DNA of 6,028 bases from Mariprofundaceae bacterium (lineage in GTDB: Bacteria; Pseudomonadota; Zetaproteobacteria; Mariprofundales; Mariprofundaceae): the NCBI GenBank assembly GCA_027018975.1, contig JALUXN010000300.1, forward strand, positions 1 through 6,028, read 5' to 3'. The stretch's first letter is position 1; the number at the start of each line of letters is the position of its first letter. Below the pieces are notes generated by a model. The model had not been told where the DNA came from, ran no database searches, and saw only the letters and a program-made list of their open reading frames with translations. Below are positions 1 through 5,007 of this stretch, in pieces. The position numbers were made by a program, and so were the translations under genes.

Positions 1-180
1 GGGACTGATATGGCAGCCGATCAGCAGCAGCTTATCCTCGCGAATCAGGCAGTGCGCCTCGCCGAGATTGGCCTGCCCCTGACGGATCGATTTTACCTCG
101 GGGCCGGTCAAGATCAGGCCGGCCTCAAAGGTTTCGAGGATGTGGTAGTTATGCCGCGCTTTACGATTGAGAATGGCCAT
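1..180 (-). CDS. smpB: SsrA-binding protein SmpB, N-terminal 60 codons (C-terminus beyond the left edge)
   Basis: SmpB binds the tRNA-like part of tmRNA (SsrA) and brings it to ribosomes stalled on broken mRNAs, so that the nascent chain is tagged for degradation and the ribosome released. The reverse complement reads from ATG at 180 through the window edge without a stop. It begins MAILNRKARHNYHI, continues with FEAGLILTGPEVKSIRQGQANLGEAH (residues 18-43) and then LIREDKLLLIGCHISP (45-60); the pattern FEAG-L-L-G-EVKS-R-G-AN is the hallmark of the family. About 60 of the usual 150-160 residues are visible. An in-frame TAG at 190-192 limits the start to ATG 180 or a TTG two codons upstream. 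No clear Shine-Dalgarno precedes it, and the SH3-domain gene ends 52 bases upstream on the same strand, so translation or transcription may depend on that neighbour (inference). The N-terminus is shorter than that of the E. coli protein. Confidence 0.93.
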   Translation of the reverse strand, partial: MAILNRKARHNYHILETFEAGLILTGPEVKSIRQGQANLGEAHCLIREDKLLLIGCHISP

Positions 181-232
181 GTGCAAAGGCTAGCCGATGG
201 TCATCAGCTTGAACATCAGCAGTGCATCCAGC

Positions 233-862
233 TCAAAAACCACCCCAACGTTCACGCTTGCGCACCCGCAGACGCGGCAGAATCAGCCCCAGCAGGATGC
301 CGAACACAATCGTACCGCCGCCGATCAGATACCAGCGCTGCTGCGAACCGCTGCGAATCTCCTGCGTCTCCTGCTGCAACGTGGCATAGGCGCGCTGAGA
401 CTGTTTTAACTGTGTGCTCAACTGCTGATTGGCCTGCTTGAGCCGAATCGCATGCGCTGCAGTGTCGCGAATCTGCTGCAATTTCTGCTGCAGCGAAGCG
501 TTGCTCTGTTGCAGGGAGTCCAGCTGTTGCTGCAGCGCCGCATTCTGCTGCTTGATCGTCCTCGCTGCTGCCAACGACTGCTCGGCAGCCGCCAAACGCA
601 CCCTCGCCGCCGGCTGCTGCATCAAAAAACGACTCAAGATCCACCCTTCGCGACCGCTGGTCGTGCGGATATGGCTATAACCGTCACTGCTCTGTTCGAG
701 CAGCTCCACCGGTTTGCCACTGGATAGCATGGCGATAATTTTATGCTGGGTGCCCTTGCCGGTGCGCAGCGGAAATTTGCTATGATCGACAATATAGCGC
801 GTCTCCGCCTGTGCAGTCGTGATAAAAGCAAATAGTGCCAATAAGATGCTGAGTAATTTCAA
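233..862 (-). CDS. SH3-domain envelope protein with coiled coil and C-terminal membrane anchor (YgiM/TIGR04211 type)
   Basis: This 209-residue protein has, in order, a Sec signal peptide (residues 1-19, ending AQA before ET), a bacterial SH3 domain (about 22-82, with PLRTGKGTQHKII, the GYSHIRTTSGREGWI core and LSRFL), a long Gln/Ala/Leu-rich coiled coil (about 88-168), one transmembrane helix (W177 to P196, rich in Gly and Ile) and a short basic tail RLRVRKRERWGGF. This order matches the YgiM-like SH3-domain family of gammaproteobacteria, whose exact role is not settled; the SH3 domain is thought to face the periplasm and may bind peptidoglycan or proteins. The start is TTG at 862-860: it gives a proper signal peptide, has GGAG (870-873) seven bases upstream, and no ATG or GTG lies in frame nearby. 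A sigma70-like promoter sits at 912-940. The gene is divergent from the YebC-family gene and 52 bases upstream of smpB, with which it may be co-transcribed. Confidence 0.88.
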   Translation of the reverse strand: MKLLSILLALFAFITTAQAETRYIVDHSKFPLRTGKGTQHKIIAMLSSGKPVELLEQSSDGYSHIRTTSGREGWILSRFLMQQPAARVRLAAAEQSLAAARTIKQQNAALQQQLDSLQQSNASLQQKLQQIRDTAAHAIRLKQANQQLSTQLKQSQRAYATLQQETQEIRSGSQQRWYLIGGGTIVFGILLGLILPRLRVRKRERWGGF

Positions 863-869
863 AACCGTG

Positions 870-873
870 CTCC
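870..873 (-). promoter_or_regulatory. Shine-Dalgarno GGAG that decides the TTG start of the SH3-domain gene
   Basis: GGAG read on the minus strand is separated by seven bases from TTG at 862. The overlapping ATGs nearby (for example the ATG at 875-873 and one at 882-880) are in other frames and run into stops or nonsense sequence, so this SD together with the signal peptide fixes the unusual start. Confidence 0.6.
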
Positions 874-911
874 ATGGTTCATGCGATCGCTTGTGTGCGT
901 CAAAGGGCGAA

Positions 912-940
912 GTGATATGCTCTGAACAGTATCATATCAA
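912..940 (-). promoter_or_regulatory. Predicted sigma70 promoter of the SH3-domain gene
   Basis: On the minus strand TTGATA (940-935, five of six matches to TTGACA) is followed by a 17-base spacer and TATCAC (917-912, four of six matches to TATAAT). Transcription would start near 905, giving a leader of about 43 bases to the TTG start. Both hexamers fall within the arms of the inverted repeat at 913-939, so a protein bound there would block RNA polymerase (inference). In the opposite direction TATTAT at 950-955 could be the -10 of the YebC-family gene, but I see no good -35 for it. Confidence 0.45.
913..939. repeat. Inverted repeat TGATATG-N13-CATATCA in the divergent promoter region
   Basis: Two perfect 7-base arms (913-919 and 933-939) are separated by 13 bases. 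The repeat is centred midway between two divergent genes, the SH3-domain gene and the YebC-family gene, and overlaps the predicted promoter of the former. That position suits an operator for a dimeric regulator. Part of the symmetry could arise by chance because the arms contain AT-rich promoter hexamers. I recognise no named operator consensus in it. Confidence 0.4.
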
Positions 941-995
941 GCGATTTCTTATTATGGTTGCCGCTTCCAATCCAATCGAGAGAGCAGGCGCATCT

Positions 996-1715
996 ATGGG
1001 CAGAGCATACCAGAACCGCAAAGAGTCAATGGCCAAAACAGCGGCCGCCAAAACCAAGGTCTACTCCAAATATGGACGTGAGATTTATGTCTGCGCCAAA
1101 AATGGCGGCGATGACCCCAACGGCAACCTCGCACTGCGACGGATGATCGACAACGCCAAAAAAGATCAGGTGCCGACCCATGTGATTGAACGCGCCCTAG
1201 AAAAAGCGCGCGGGGGTGGCGGGGAAGACTATGCGGTCGCCCGCTACGAGGGCTTCGGACCCGGCGGTTGCATGGTGATTGTGGATTGCCTGACCGACAA
1301 CAACAACCGCACCTTCAACGAGGTGCGTCTCTGCTTCAACAAAAACAACGCCAAACTGGGTGGCCCCGGCGCCGTGGCGCATATGTTTGATCATCAGGCG
1401 GTTTTTGTGTTTCCCGGTGATGACGAGGAGGCGGTGCTGGAGGTGCTGATGCTGGCCGATATCGATGTCAGCGATATCGAGCAGGAGGACGGGATGATCA
1501 CCGTGCTGGCGCCGCACAGTGAGTTTTACAAAATCAAAACCGTGCTGCAGGAGGCGATGCCGGATATCCGCTTCGAGATCGAGGATATCTCATACGAACC
1601 GCAGACCCTCACCACACTCAGTGGCGATGATGCCGCCACTTTCGAGCAGCTCCTCGCCGCGCTCAACGACTGCGATGATGTCCAGAAGGTCTATCACAAC
1701 GCCGAGTTCAGCTGA
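996..1715 (+). CDS. YebC/PmpR/TACO1-family protein (YeeN-type)
   Basis: This is a complete 239-residue YebC-family protein; the family's usual length is about 235-250. Members act in the cytoplasm and have been described as DNA-binding regulators (PmpR), as the mitochondrial translation activator TACO1, and more recently as ribosome-linked factors that ease difficult translation. Diagnostic stretches are MGRAYQNRKESMAKT at the N-terminus, YSKYGREIYVCAKNG (23-37), QVPTHVIERALEKARGGGGEDY (58-79), RYEGFGPGG (83-91), NRTFNEVR (104-111), MFDHQAVFVF (130-139) and the C-terminal DDVQKVYHNAE (227-237). The MGR start and the two-residue-long GREIY region place it with the YeeN-like branch rather than classical E. 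coli YebC. I chose ATG 996 because the family begins MGR and AGG lies seven bases upstream; an in-frame ATG at 954 would add fourteen residues with no family counterpart. The gene is divergent from the SH3-domain gene and 94 bases upstream of the CBS gene. Confidence 0.93.
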   Translation: MGRAYQNRKESMAKTAAAKTKVYSKYGREIYVCAKNGGDDPNGNLALRRMIDNAKKDQVPTHVIERALEKARGGGGEDYAVARYEGFGPGGCMVIVDCLTDNNNRTFNEVRLCFNKNNAKLGGPGAVAHMFDHQAVFVFPGDDEEAVLEVLMLADIDVSDIEQEDGMITVLAPHSEFYKIKTVLQEAMPDIRFEIEDISYEPQTLTTLSGDDAATFEQLLAALNDCDDVQKVYHNAEFS

Positions 1716-1770
1716 TCTACACAGATCCTCCTGCTGCATCATTGCGCGCAAGCTGCTACGCTACGGGGCA

Positions 1771-1787
1771 GGTGGCCGGACGCCACC
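1771..1787 (+). other. Short hairpin between the YebC-family and CBS genes
   Basis: GGTGGC (1771-1776) and GCCACC (1782-1787) form a perfect 6-bp stem around the loop CGGAC. No T-run follows, so it is not a standard intrinsic terminator; it may only punctuate the transcript or protect a 3' end. It ends ten bases before the strong ribosome binding site of the CBS gene. The rest of the 94-base gap (1716-1809) shows no convincing promoter. Confidence 0.3.
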
Positions 1788-1797
1788 ACGATCAGCC

Positions 1798-1805
1798 TAA
1801 GGAGG
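1798..1805 (+). promoter_or_regulatory. Near-perfect Shine-Dalgarno of the CBS-domain gene
   Basis: TAAGGAGG is fully complementary to the 3' end of 16S rRNA and ends four bases before ATG 1810. It is, with the hsp20 site, the strongest ribosome binding site in the window and suggests that the CBS protein is made in quantity relative to its neighbours (inference). Confidence 0.85.
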
Positions 1806-1809
1806 AGCC

Positions 1810-2259
1810 ATGAAAGTTTCAGATGTAATGTCCCACGGCAGCGTCACCTGCACCGCAGATGACACCCTGCACAACGCCACCCAGAAAATGGTCATGCGCC
1901 GCTGCGGATCGCTGCCGGTTGTCGATGACGATGACCACGAAAAACTGGTCGGCATCATCACCATTCGCGACACCATGCTACCGCTCTACCCCAACTTCGG
2001 CGAATATATCCACGATGCCAAAACCGCTCGTGATTTCGAGGAGATGGAGGAGAATTACAAGCGTGTGATGTGCATGAAGGTCAAAGAGGTGATGACCGCC
2101 AACCCGATGTCGGTTGACCCCGATATGCCGGTGCTCAAAGCTGCCTCCTTCATGGGACTGAAAAATCTCCGCCGCATGCCGGTGGAGGCCGATGGCAAGC
2201 TGGTCGGCATGGTCAGCATCGGCGATATCAACCGGGGGCTGTTCATCCAGAACGGCTGA
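1810..2259 (+). CDS. Two-CBS-domain protein
   Basis: This 149-residue cytoplasmic protein consists almost only of a CBS pair, a Bateman module that typically binds adenine nucleotides such as AMP, ATP or SAM and reports energy state. CBS 1 runs from about residue 1 to 60: it opens MKVSDVMSH, has GSLPVVDDDD (33-42) and LVGIITIRD (46-54). CBS 2 runs from about 88 to 145: VKEVMTANPMSVDPD (91-105), RRMPVEADGKLVGMVSIGDINRG (121-143). The Asp in TIRD and IGD at the end of each domain is the usual ribose-contact position. Between them lies a charged linker of roughly 30 residues (PLYPNFGEYIHDAK...) that may form helices over the nucleotide cleft. No enzymatic or DNA-binding domain is attached, so the ligand and target are unknown. 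The start is certain from the TAAGGAGG site. The next gene, a fused kinase, follows after 72 bases and is in the same reading frame. Confidence 0.93.
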   Translation: MKVSDVMSHGSVTCTADDTLHNATQKMVMRRCGSLPVVDDDDHEKLVGIITIRDTMLPLYPNFGEYIHDAKTARDFEEMEENYKRVMCMKVKEVMTANPMSVDPDMPVLKAASFMGLKNLRRMPVEADGKLVGMVSIGDINRGLFIQNG

Positions 2260-2297
2260 TCGCGCCACCCATGCCCGACCACGCCCCCGTACATAGC

Positions 2298-2320
2298 GCT
2301 CCGGTGCAACGCACCGGAGC
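2298..2320 (+). other. 10-bp perfect hairpin just upstream of the fused-kinase gene
   Basis: GCTCCGGTGC (2298-2307) and GCACCGGAGC (2311-2320) form a perfect GC-rich 10-bp stem with the three-base loop AAC. No U-run follows on either strand, so it is not a classical terminator. The 3' arm contains GGAG (2316-2319), the only SD-like element before ATG 2332, though twelve bases from it; the folded hairpin would hide it. Possible roles are transcript punctuation after the CBS gene, attenuation of the kinase gene, or a protein-binding palindrome. The structure is certain from the bases; its function is not. Confidence 0.5.
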
Positions 2321-2331
2321 ATGCGTGTGAG

Positions 2332-3849
2332 ATGCCCGCTCTACCGCCCCATATCCGCGCCTGTTTTGACCCGGTCACCTACCCCCACCCCGTTCATCAC
2401 ATCCGCCTGATAGAGACCCACATCTCGTGGCTCTTTCTCACTGGATCGTTTGTCTATAAATTCAAAAAACCGGTCGATTTCGGTTTTCTCGACTTCACCA
2501 CCCTCGACAAACGCCAACGCGACTGTCAGCGCGAACTGCAGCTCAACCGCCGTCTGGCCGCGCCGCTCTACCACGCAGTCGTGCCGCTCACCTGCGCAAG
2601 CAACCGCAGCGGCGAGCTTGTCCAGCTCGGCGGCGATGGCGAGGTGGTCGATTACGCCCTCAAAATGACGCAGTTCGAGCAGCATGATCTGCTCAGCCGA
2701 CGCCTGCAGCAGGGCGGTTTTGACCCAGCATGGATGGATCAACTGGCCACCACCATCGCCCGGTTTCATCGCGACAGTGCGCCCCACCCCGAGCGTGATG
2801 CCGCCACGCTGCTCGCAGCACACCTGCAGGAGAACCTGCGCATCGGCCGGCAATATGCGGCGCAGCATCAAGCTCACACCAGCCTCACCACCCTCGATCA
2901 CTTTCTTGCGACAGCACTGCCAGCACTCATGCCGCAGCTGCATCAGCGCCAAGCGCAGATCCGCGACTGCCACGGCGACCTGCACTTGAACAACATCGCC
3001 CTCTACCAAGGTGAGCCGATTGCATTCGACTGCATCGAATTCAATGACGACTATCGCATCATTGACTGCATGAATGATGTCGCCTTTCTGGTCATGGATT
3101 GTGACGCGCGGGGGCATCACGGCCTCGGCATGCGCTTTCTCGCCCGCTATCTGGAGCAGAGCAGCGACTATGCCGGCCTCTCCCTACTACCGCTCTATCT
3201 GATCTACCGCGCCACGGTGCGCGCCAAAGTGGCCTGCCTCTTGGCGACTGAAGCGACGGAGAGCCATGAAGCCGCGTGGCAGGAGGCCGCTGACTACTTC
3301 GATCTCGCCGCCAGCTACTGCGCACCGCGCCGGCCACATCTGTTCGCCGTCGGCGGCCTCTCCGGCAGCGGCAAGAGTCATCTCGCCAACCTCGGCATGG
3401 CGCAGTGTGGCGCTTTGAGCATCCGAACTGATGCCGTGCGCCGCCGCATCGCACCCCAGCATCGACACCTGCCGCGCTACAGTGATGCCATGCACCGGCT
3501 CACCTACCAGCAGCTCTTCGCCGATGCCGAGGCGGCGCTTGAGGCCGGTTTCTCCGTCATTCTCGATGCTACATTTCTGCACCCGAAAAGCCGCCGTAGC
3601 GTCCAACAGCTCGCCCAGCGCTGCGCCGTGCCGCTGCACTTCTTCTGGCTCAACATCCCCCCGGAGCAGCTGCGGGAGAATATCCGCCAGCGCCAGCACG
3701 ACATCTCCGAAGCTGATCTCGATGTCTTGGAACAGCAGCTACGCGATTACCACTCTCCCCAAGAGCCGTTCATCCACCATCTCAGCAGCGCCAACCACTG
3801 GCCGGCAAGCAGTTATACAGCTGGCACAAAAAAGGGGCTACCGCTGTAG
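2332..3849 (+). CDS. Fused aminoglycoside-phosphotransferase-like kinase and P-loop (AAA/zeta-toxin-like) kinase
   Basis: This 505-residue cytoplasmic protein joins two phosphotransferase folds. The N-terminal part (about 10-325) resembles the APH/COG2187 family: TGSFVYKFKKPVDFGFLDF (37-55) holds the likely ATP-binding lysine, HGDLHLNN (214-221) is the Brenner catalytic loop with D216 and N221, and IAFDCIEFNDDYR (230-242) supplies the metal-binding Asp233. The C-terminal part (about 335-500) is a COG0645-type P-loop kinase: Walker A GLSGSGKS (342-349), IRTDAVR (364-370) and VILDATFL (409-416). Such fusions are usually annotated bifunctional aminoglycoside phosphotransferase/ATP-binding protein; the real substrate is unknown, and drug resistance should not be assumed. 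ATG 2332 is the only plausible start: no other start codon lies in frame back to the CBS stop, and residue 10 onwards already matches the family. Its last codons overlap the terminator of the convergent hsp20 gene. Confidence 0.9.
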   Translation: MPALPPHIRACFDPVTYPHPVHHIRLIETHISWLFLTGSFVYKFKKPVDFGFLDFTTLDKRQRDCQRELQLNRRLAAPLYHAVVPLTCASNRSGELVQLGGDGEVVDYALKMTQFEQHDLLSRRLQQGGFDPAWMDQLATTIARFHRDSAPHPERDAATLLAAHLQENLRIGRQYAAQHQAHTSLTTLDHFLATALPALMPQLHQRQAQIRDCHGDLHLNNIALYQGEPIAFDCIEFNDDYRIIDCMNDVAFLVMDCDARGHHGLGMRFLARYLEQSSDYAGLSLLPLYLIYRATVRAKVACLLATEATESHEAAWQEAADYFDLAASYCAPRRPHLFAVGGLSGSGKSHLANLGMAQCGALSIRTDAVRRRIAPQHRHLPRYSDAMHRLTYQQLFADAEAALEAGFSVILDATFLHPKSRRSVQQLAQRCAVPLHFFWLNIPPEQLRENIRQRQHDISEADLDVLEQQLRDYHSPQEPFIHHLSSANHWPASSYTAGTKKGLPL

Positions 3850-3853
3850 CCCC
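3828..3853 (-). terminator. Rho-independent terminator of hsp20, inside the 3' end of the kinase gene
   Basis: Read on the minus strand, GGGGCTAC (3853-3846), loop AGCG and GTAGCCCC (3841-3834) form a perfect 8-bp stem followed at once by six T residues (3833-3828). It begins 47 bases after the hsp20 stop. On the plus strand the stem is followed by TGATGCAATATC, with no T-run, so it should stop mainly hsp20 transcripts, although the hairpin could partly help the kinase transcript. It overlaps the kinase codons for KKGLPL and the stop. Confidence 0.85.
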
Positions 3854-3900
3854 TGATGCAATATCTGGATCGCGGATAGATTTTCATCATTGAATCTTCT

Positions 3901-4329
3901 TCACTGAATGGTGATCGCTTTCGGTTTGGCGCTTTCGCGTTTGGCGAGGCGAACCTCCAGCACACCGTTCTCCATCGTGGCCGTCACCTTGTCGGCGTCG
4001 ATGTTGGTCGGCAGGCTGAAGCTACGCATGAATTTGCCATAAGCGCGCTCCACGCGGTGAACATTCTCCTCTTTGACATCCTTCTCGTAGCGACGCTCGC
4101 CGGAGAGGGTCAGCACACCGTCTTTCACCTCCAGTTTCACATCTTTTTTATCGATGCCGGGCAGCTCAGCTTGCACCAGCAGCGCATCATCAGTTTCGCG
4201 GATATCGACCCGCGGCGCCCACTGTTCGGCTTCACTCAATTTACCAAAGGGGGCGTCATCCAGCAGATGGCTGAGTTGACGATTGACGTTCTCCAGCTCC
4301 TGCCATGGTGTCCAACGTACCAAAGTCAT
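3901..4329 (-). CDS. Small heat-shock protein, Hsp20/alpha-crystallin family
   Basis: This is a complete 142-residue cytoplasmic holdase chaperone; the family forms oligomers that bind unfolding proteins without ATP and hand them to DnaK/ClpB. It starts MTLVRWTPWQELENVNRQLSHL, the usual N-terminal arm of class A bacterial Hsp20s. The alpha-crystallin domain (about 39-129) includes VDIRETDDALLVQAELPGI, then KDVKLEVKDGVLTLSGER (62-79), RAYGKFMRSFSLP (95-107) and the closing ENGVLEVRLAK with the conserved A-x-x-x-N-G-V-L pattern. The C-terminal tail carries ITI (139-141), the I-x-I motif that docks into a neighbouring subunit. I prefer ATG 4329: AGGAGG lies six bases upstream of it but only three bases from the GTG at 4332. 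The gene follows rsmD on the same strand but has its own sigma32/sigma70-like promoter and a strong terminator, so it is probably a single-gene heat-shock unit. Confidence 0.95.
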   Translation of the reverse strand: MTLVRWTPWQELENVNRQLSHLLDDAPFGKLSEAEQWAPRVDIRETDDALLVQAELPGIDKKDVKLEVKDGVLTLSGERRYEKDVKEENVHRVERAYGKFMRSFSLPTNIDADKVTATMENGVLEVRLAKRESAKPKAITIQ

Positions 4330-4334
4330 CACAA

Positions 4335-4355
4335 ACCTCCTAATCCATTGAAAGT
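4335..4355 (-). promoter_or_regulatory. Possible SD-masking hairpin (RNA-thermometer-like) in the hsp20 leader
   Basis: In the hsp20 mRNA, ACUUUC (4355-4350) can pair with GGAGGU (4340-4335) across a 9-base loop, giving six pairs of which two are G-U. This would cover the Shine-Dalgarno and is weak enough to melt with heat, in the manner of FourU thermometers, which pair U residues with AGGA. The stem is short, and a competing CCGG-CCGG stem lies just upstream (about 4360-4377). Inference from pairing only. Confidence 0.22.
4336..4341 (-). promoter_or_regulatory. Shine-Dalgarno AGGAGG that decides the hsp20 start
   Basis: AGGAGG on the minus strand is six bases from ATG 4329, the best spacing, and only three from the in-frame GTG 4332. 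This makes the protein 142 rather than 143 residues long. Confidence 0.8.
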
Positions 4356-4381
4356 AGCCGGCTATTCTATCCGGTGACGAC

Positions 4382-4411
4382 TATATAGGTGACGCTTCTG
4401 CGGCTTTCAAG
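4382..4411 (-). promoter_or_regulatory. Heat-shock (sigma32-type) promoter of hsp20 overlapping a sigma70-like promoter
   Basis: On the minus strand CTTGAAA (4411-4405) is the exact sigma32 -35 consensus; after a 14-base spacer comes ACCTATAT (4390-4383), six of eight matches to CCCCATNT. The same bases read as sigma70 give TTGAAA (4410-4405), a 17-base spacer and TATATA (4387-4382). Transcription would begin near 4375, leaving a leader of about 45 bases. The -35 box starts eight bases after the rsmD stop codon. Such a site explains how hsp20 can be heat-induced while sitting downstream of housekeeping genes. Confidence 0.7.
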
Positions 4412-4419
4412 GGGGCGAT

Positions 4420-4956
4420 TTAGCGTGCCGGAGTGAGAAAATGGAGCACACAATCGCCATAGGTTCTCGACTGTGTGCAACGCCATGTGGGCGGCCAATC
4501 GGGCGCTGTTTTGGCCGATGCTTCGATGATCAGTTGCGCAGCAGTGATATGCGATGCACCCAGCAGCGCCGGCAGCCGGTCTGTGTAGCCTGCGGCATAG
4601 GGTGGATCGGCAAAAATGAGATCGAACGATGCGCCATCATGCTGTTTCAACCACGTCTCAACGCGCGCCTGCTCGATCCGCCATGCGGTTTCGACACCCA
4701 ACGTGGTGCGCAGCTGCTGCAGCTGACGCACTGCGCGGCGGCTACTCTCCACCGAGGTAACCGATGCCGCCCCGCGCGACAGCGCCTCCAGCGCCATGAT
4801 CCCCGAGCCGGCGAAGAGATCGAGCATCGCACACCCCTCGACCGAGCCCAGGATATTAAACAGCGCCTGCCGTACCTTCGAGGCGGTGGGGCGCAGGTCG
4901 GGCAGATCGGGGACACGCACCACCCGCCCGCGCAGTTCACCGCCGGTGATTCTCAT
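4420..4956 (-). CDS. rsmD: 16S rRNA (guanine(966)-N(2))-methyltransferase RsmD
   Basis: RsmD uses S-adenosylmethionine to methylate N2 of G966 of 16S rRNA in assembled 30S subunits, near the P-site tRNA. The 178-residue length is typical. It starts MRITGGELRGR, the usual family opening, followed by RPTASKVRQALFNIL (22-36). The SAM site is LDLFAGSGIMALEALSRGA (45-63), with an acidic ribose contact at E70 (SVESSRRAV). The catalytic motif DPPY is at 117-120, and RTYGDCVLHFL (164-174) closes the fold. An in-frame TAA three codons upstream fixes ATG 4956 as the start; no good Shine-Dalgarno is visible. It lies 51 bases after the M16 peptidase gene on the same strand, an arrangement seen in Pseudomonas and relatives, so the two are probably co-transcribed. 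No terminator separates it from hsp20; the hsp20 promoter starts just past its stop. Confidence 0.95.
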   Translation of the reverse strand: MRITGGELRGRVVRVPDLPDLRPTASKVRQALFNILGSVEGCAMLDLFAGSGIMALEALSRGAASVTSVESSRRAVRQLQQLRTTLGVETAWRIEQARVETWLKQHDGASFDLIFADPPYAAGYTDRLPALLGASHITAAQLIIEASAKTAPDWPPTWRCTQSRTYGDCVLHFLTPAR

Positions 4957-5007
4957 CGCTGGTTATGCACAACGGTTATGCGCAATCCAGGGCGCAACCC
5001 ACCGCCA

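Noticed and set aside
10..441. 143-codon open frame on the plus strand
   Set aside because: It crosses smpB and the SH3-domain gene in antisense. Both of those have convincing protein signatures; this has none.
470..610. CTGCTGCA-rich, trinucleotide-like stretch
   Set aside because: It is explained by the Gln/Ala/Leu-rich coiled coil of the SH3-domain protein on the minus strand; the units are irregular.
883..890. GCGATCGC palindrome, like the HIP1 element of cyanobacteria
   Set aside because: I noted only this copy; HIP1-rich genomes have one every kilobase or so, and the gene content is not cyanobacterial.
819..995. 59-codon N-terminal extension of the YebC-family protein
   Set aside because: It would overlap the SH3-domain gene and its promoter, and the family begins with MGR, found at 996 with an SD-like AGG seven bases upstream.
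2341..3120. 259-codon open frame on the minus strand
   Set aside because: It is the antisense shadow of the APH-like domain of the fused kinase; it has no recognisable domain and no ribosome binding site.
2332..3849. Antibiotic-resistance aminoglycoside kinase
   Set aside because: The N-terminal domain has the APH fold and Brenner motif but belongs to the COG2187-type fusion family with unknown substrate; nothing nearby suggests a resistance cassette.
4961..4981. Direct repeat GGTTATGC, two copies 13 bases apart between M16 and rsmD
   Set aside because: Only two 8-base copies with no symmetry, promoter or known binding consensus; chance is sufficient.
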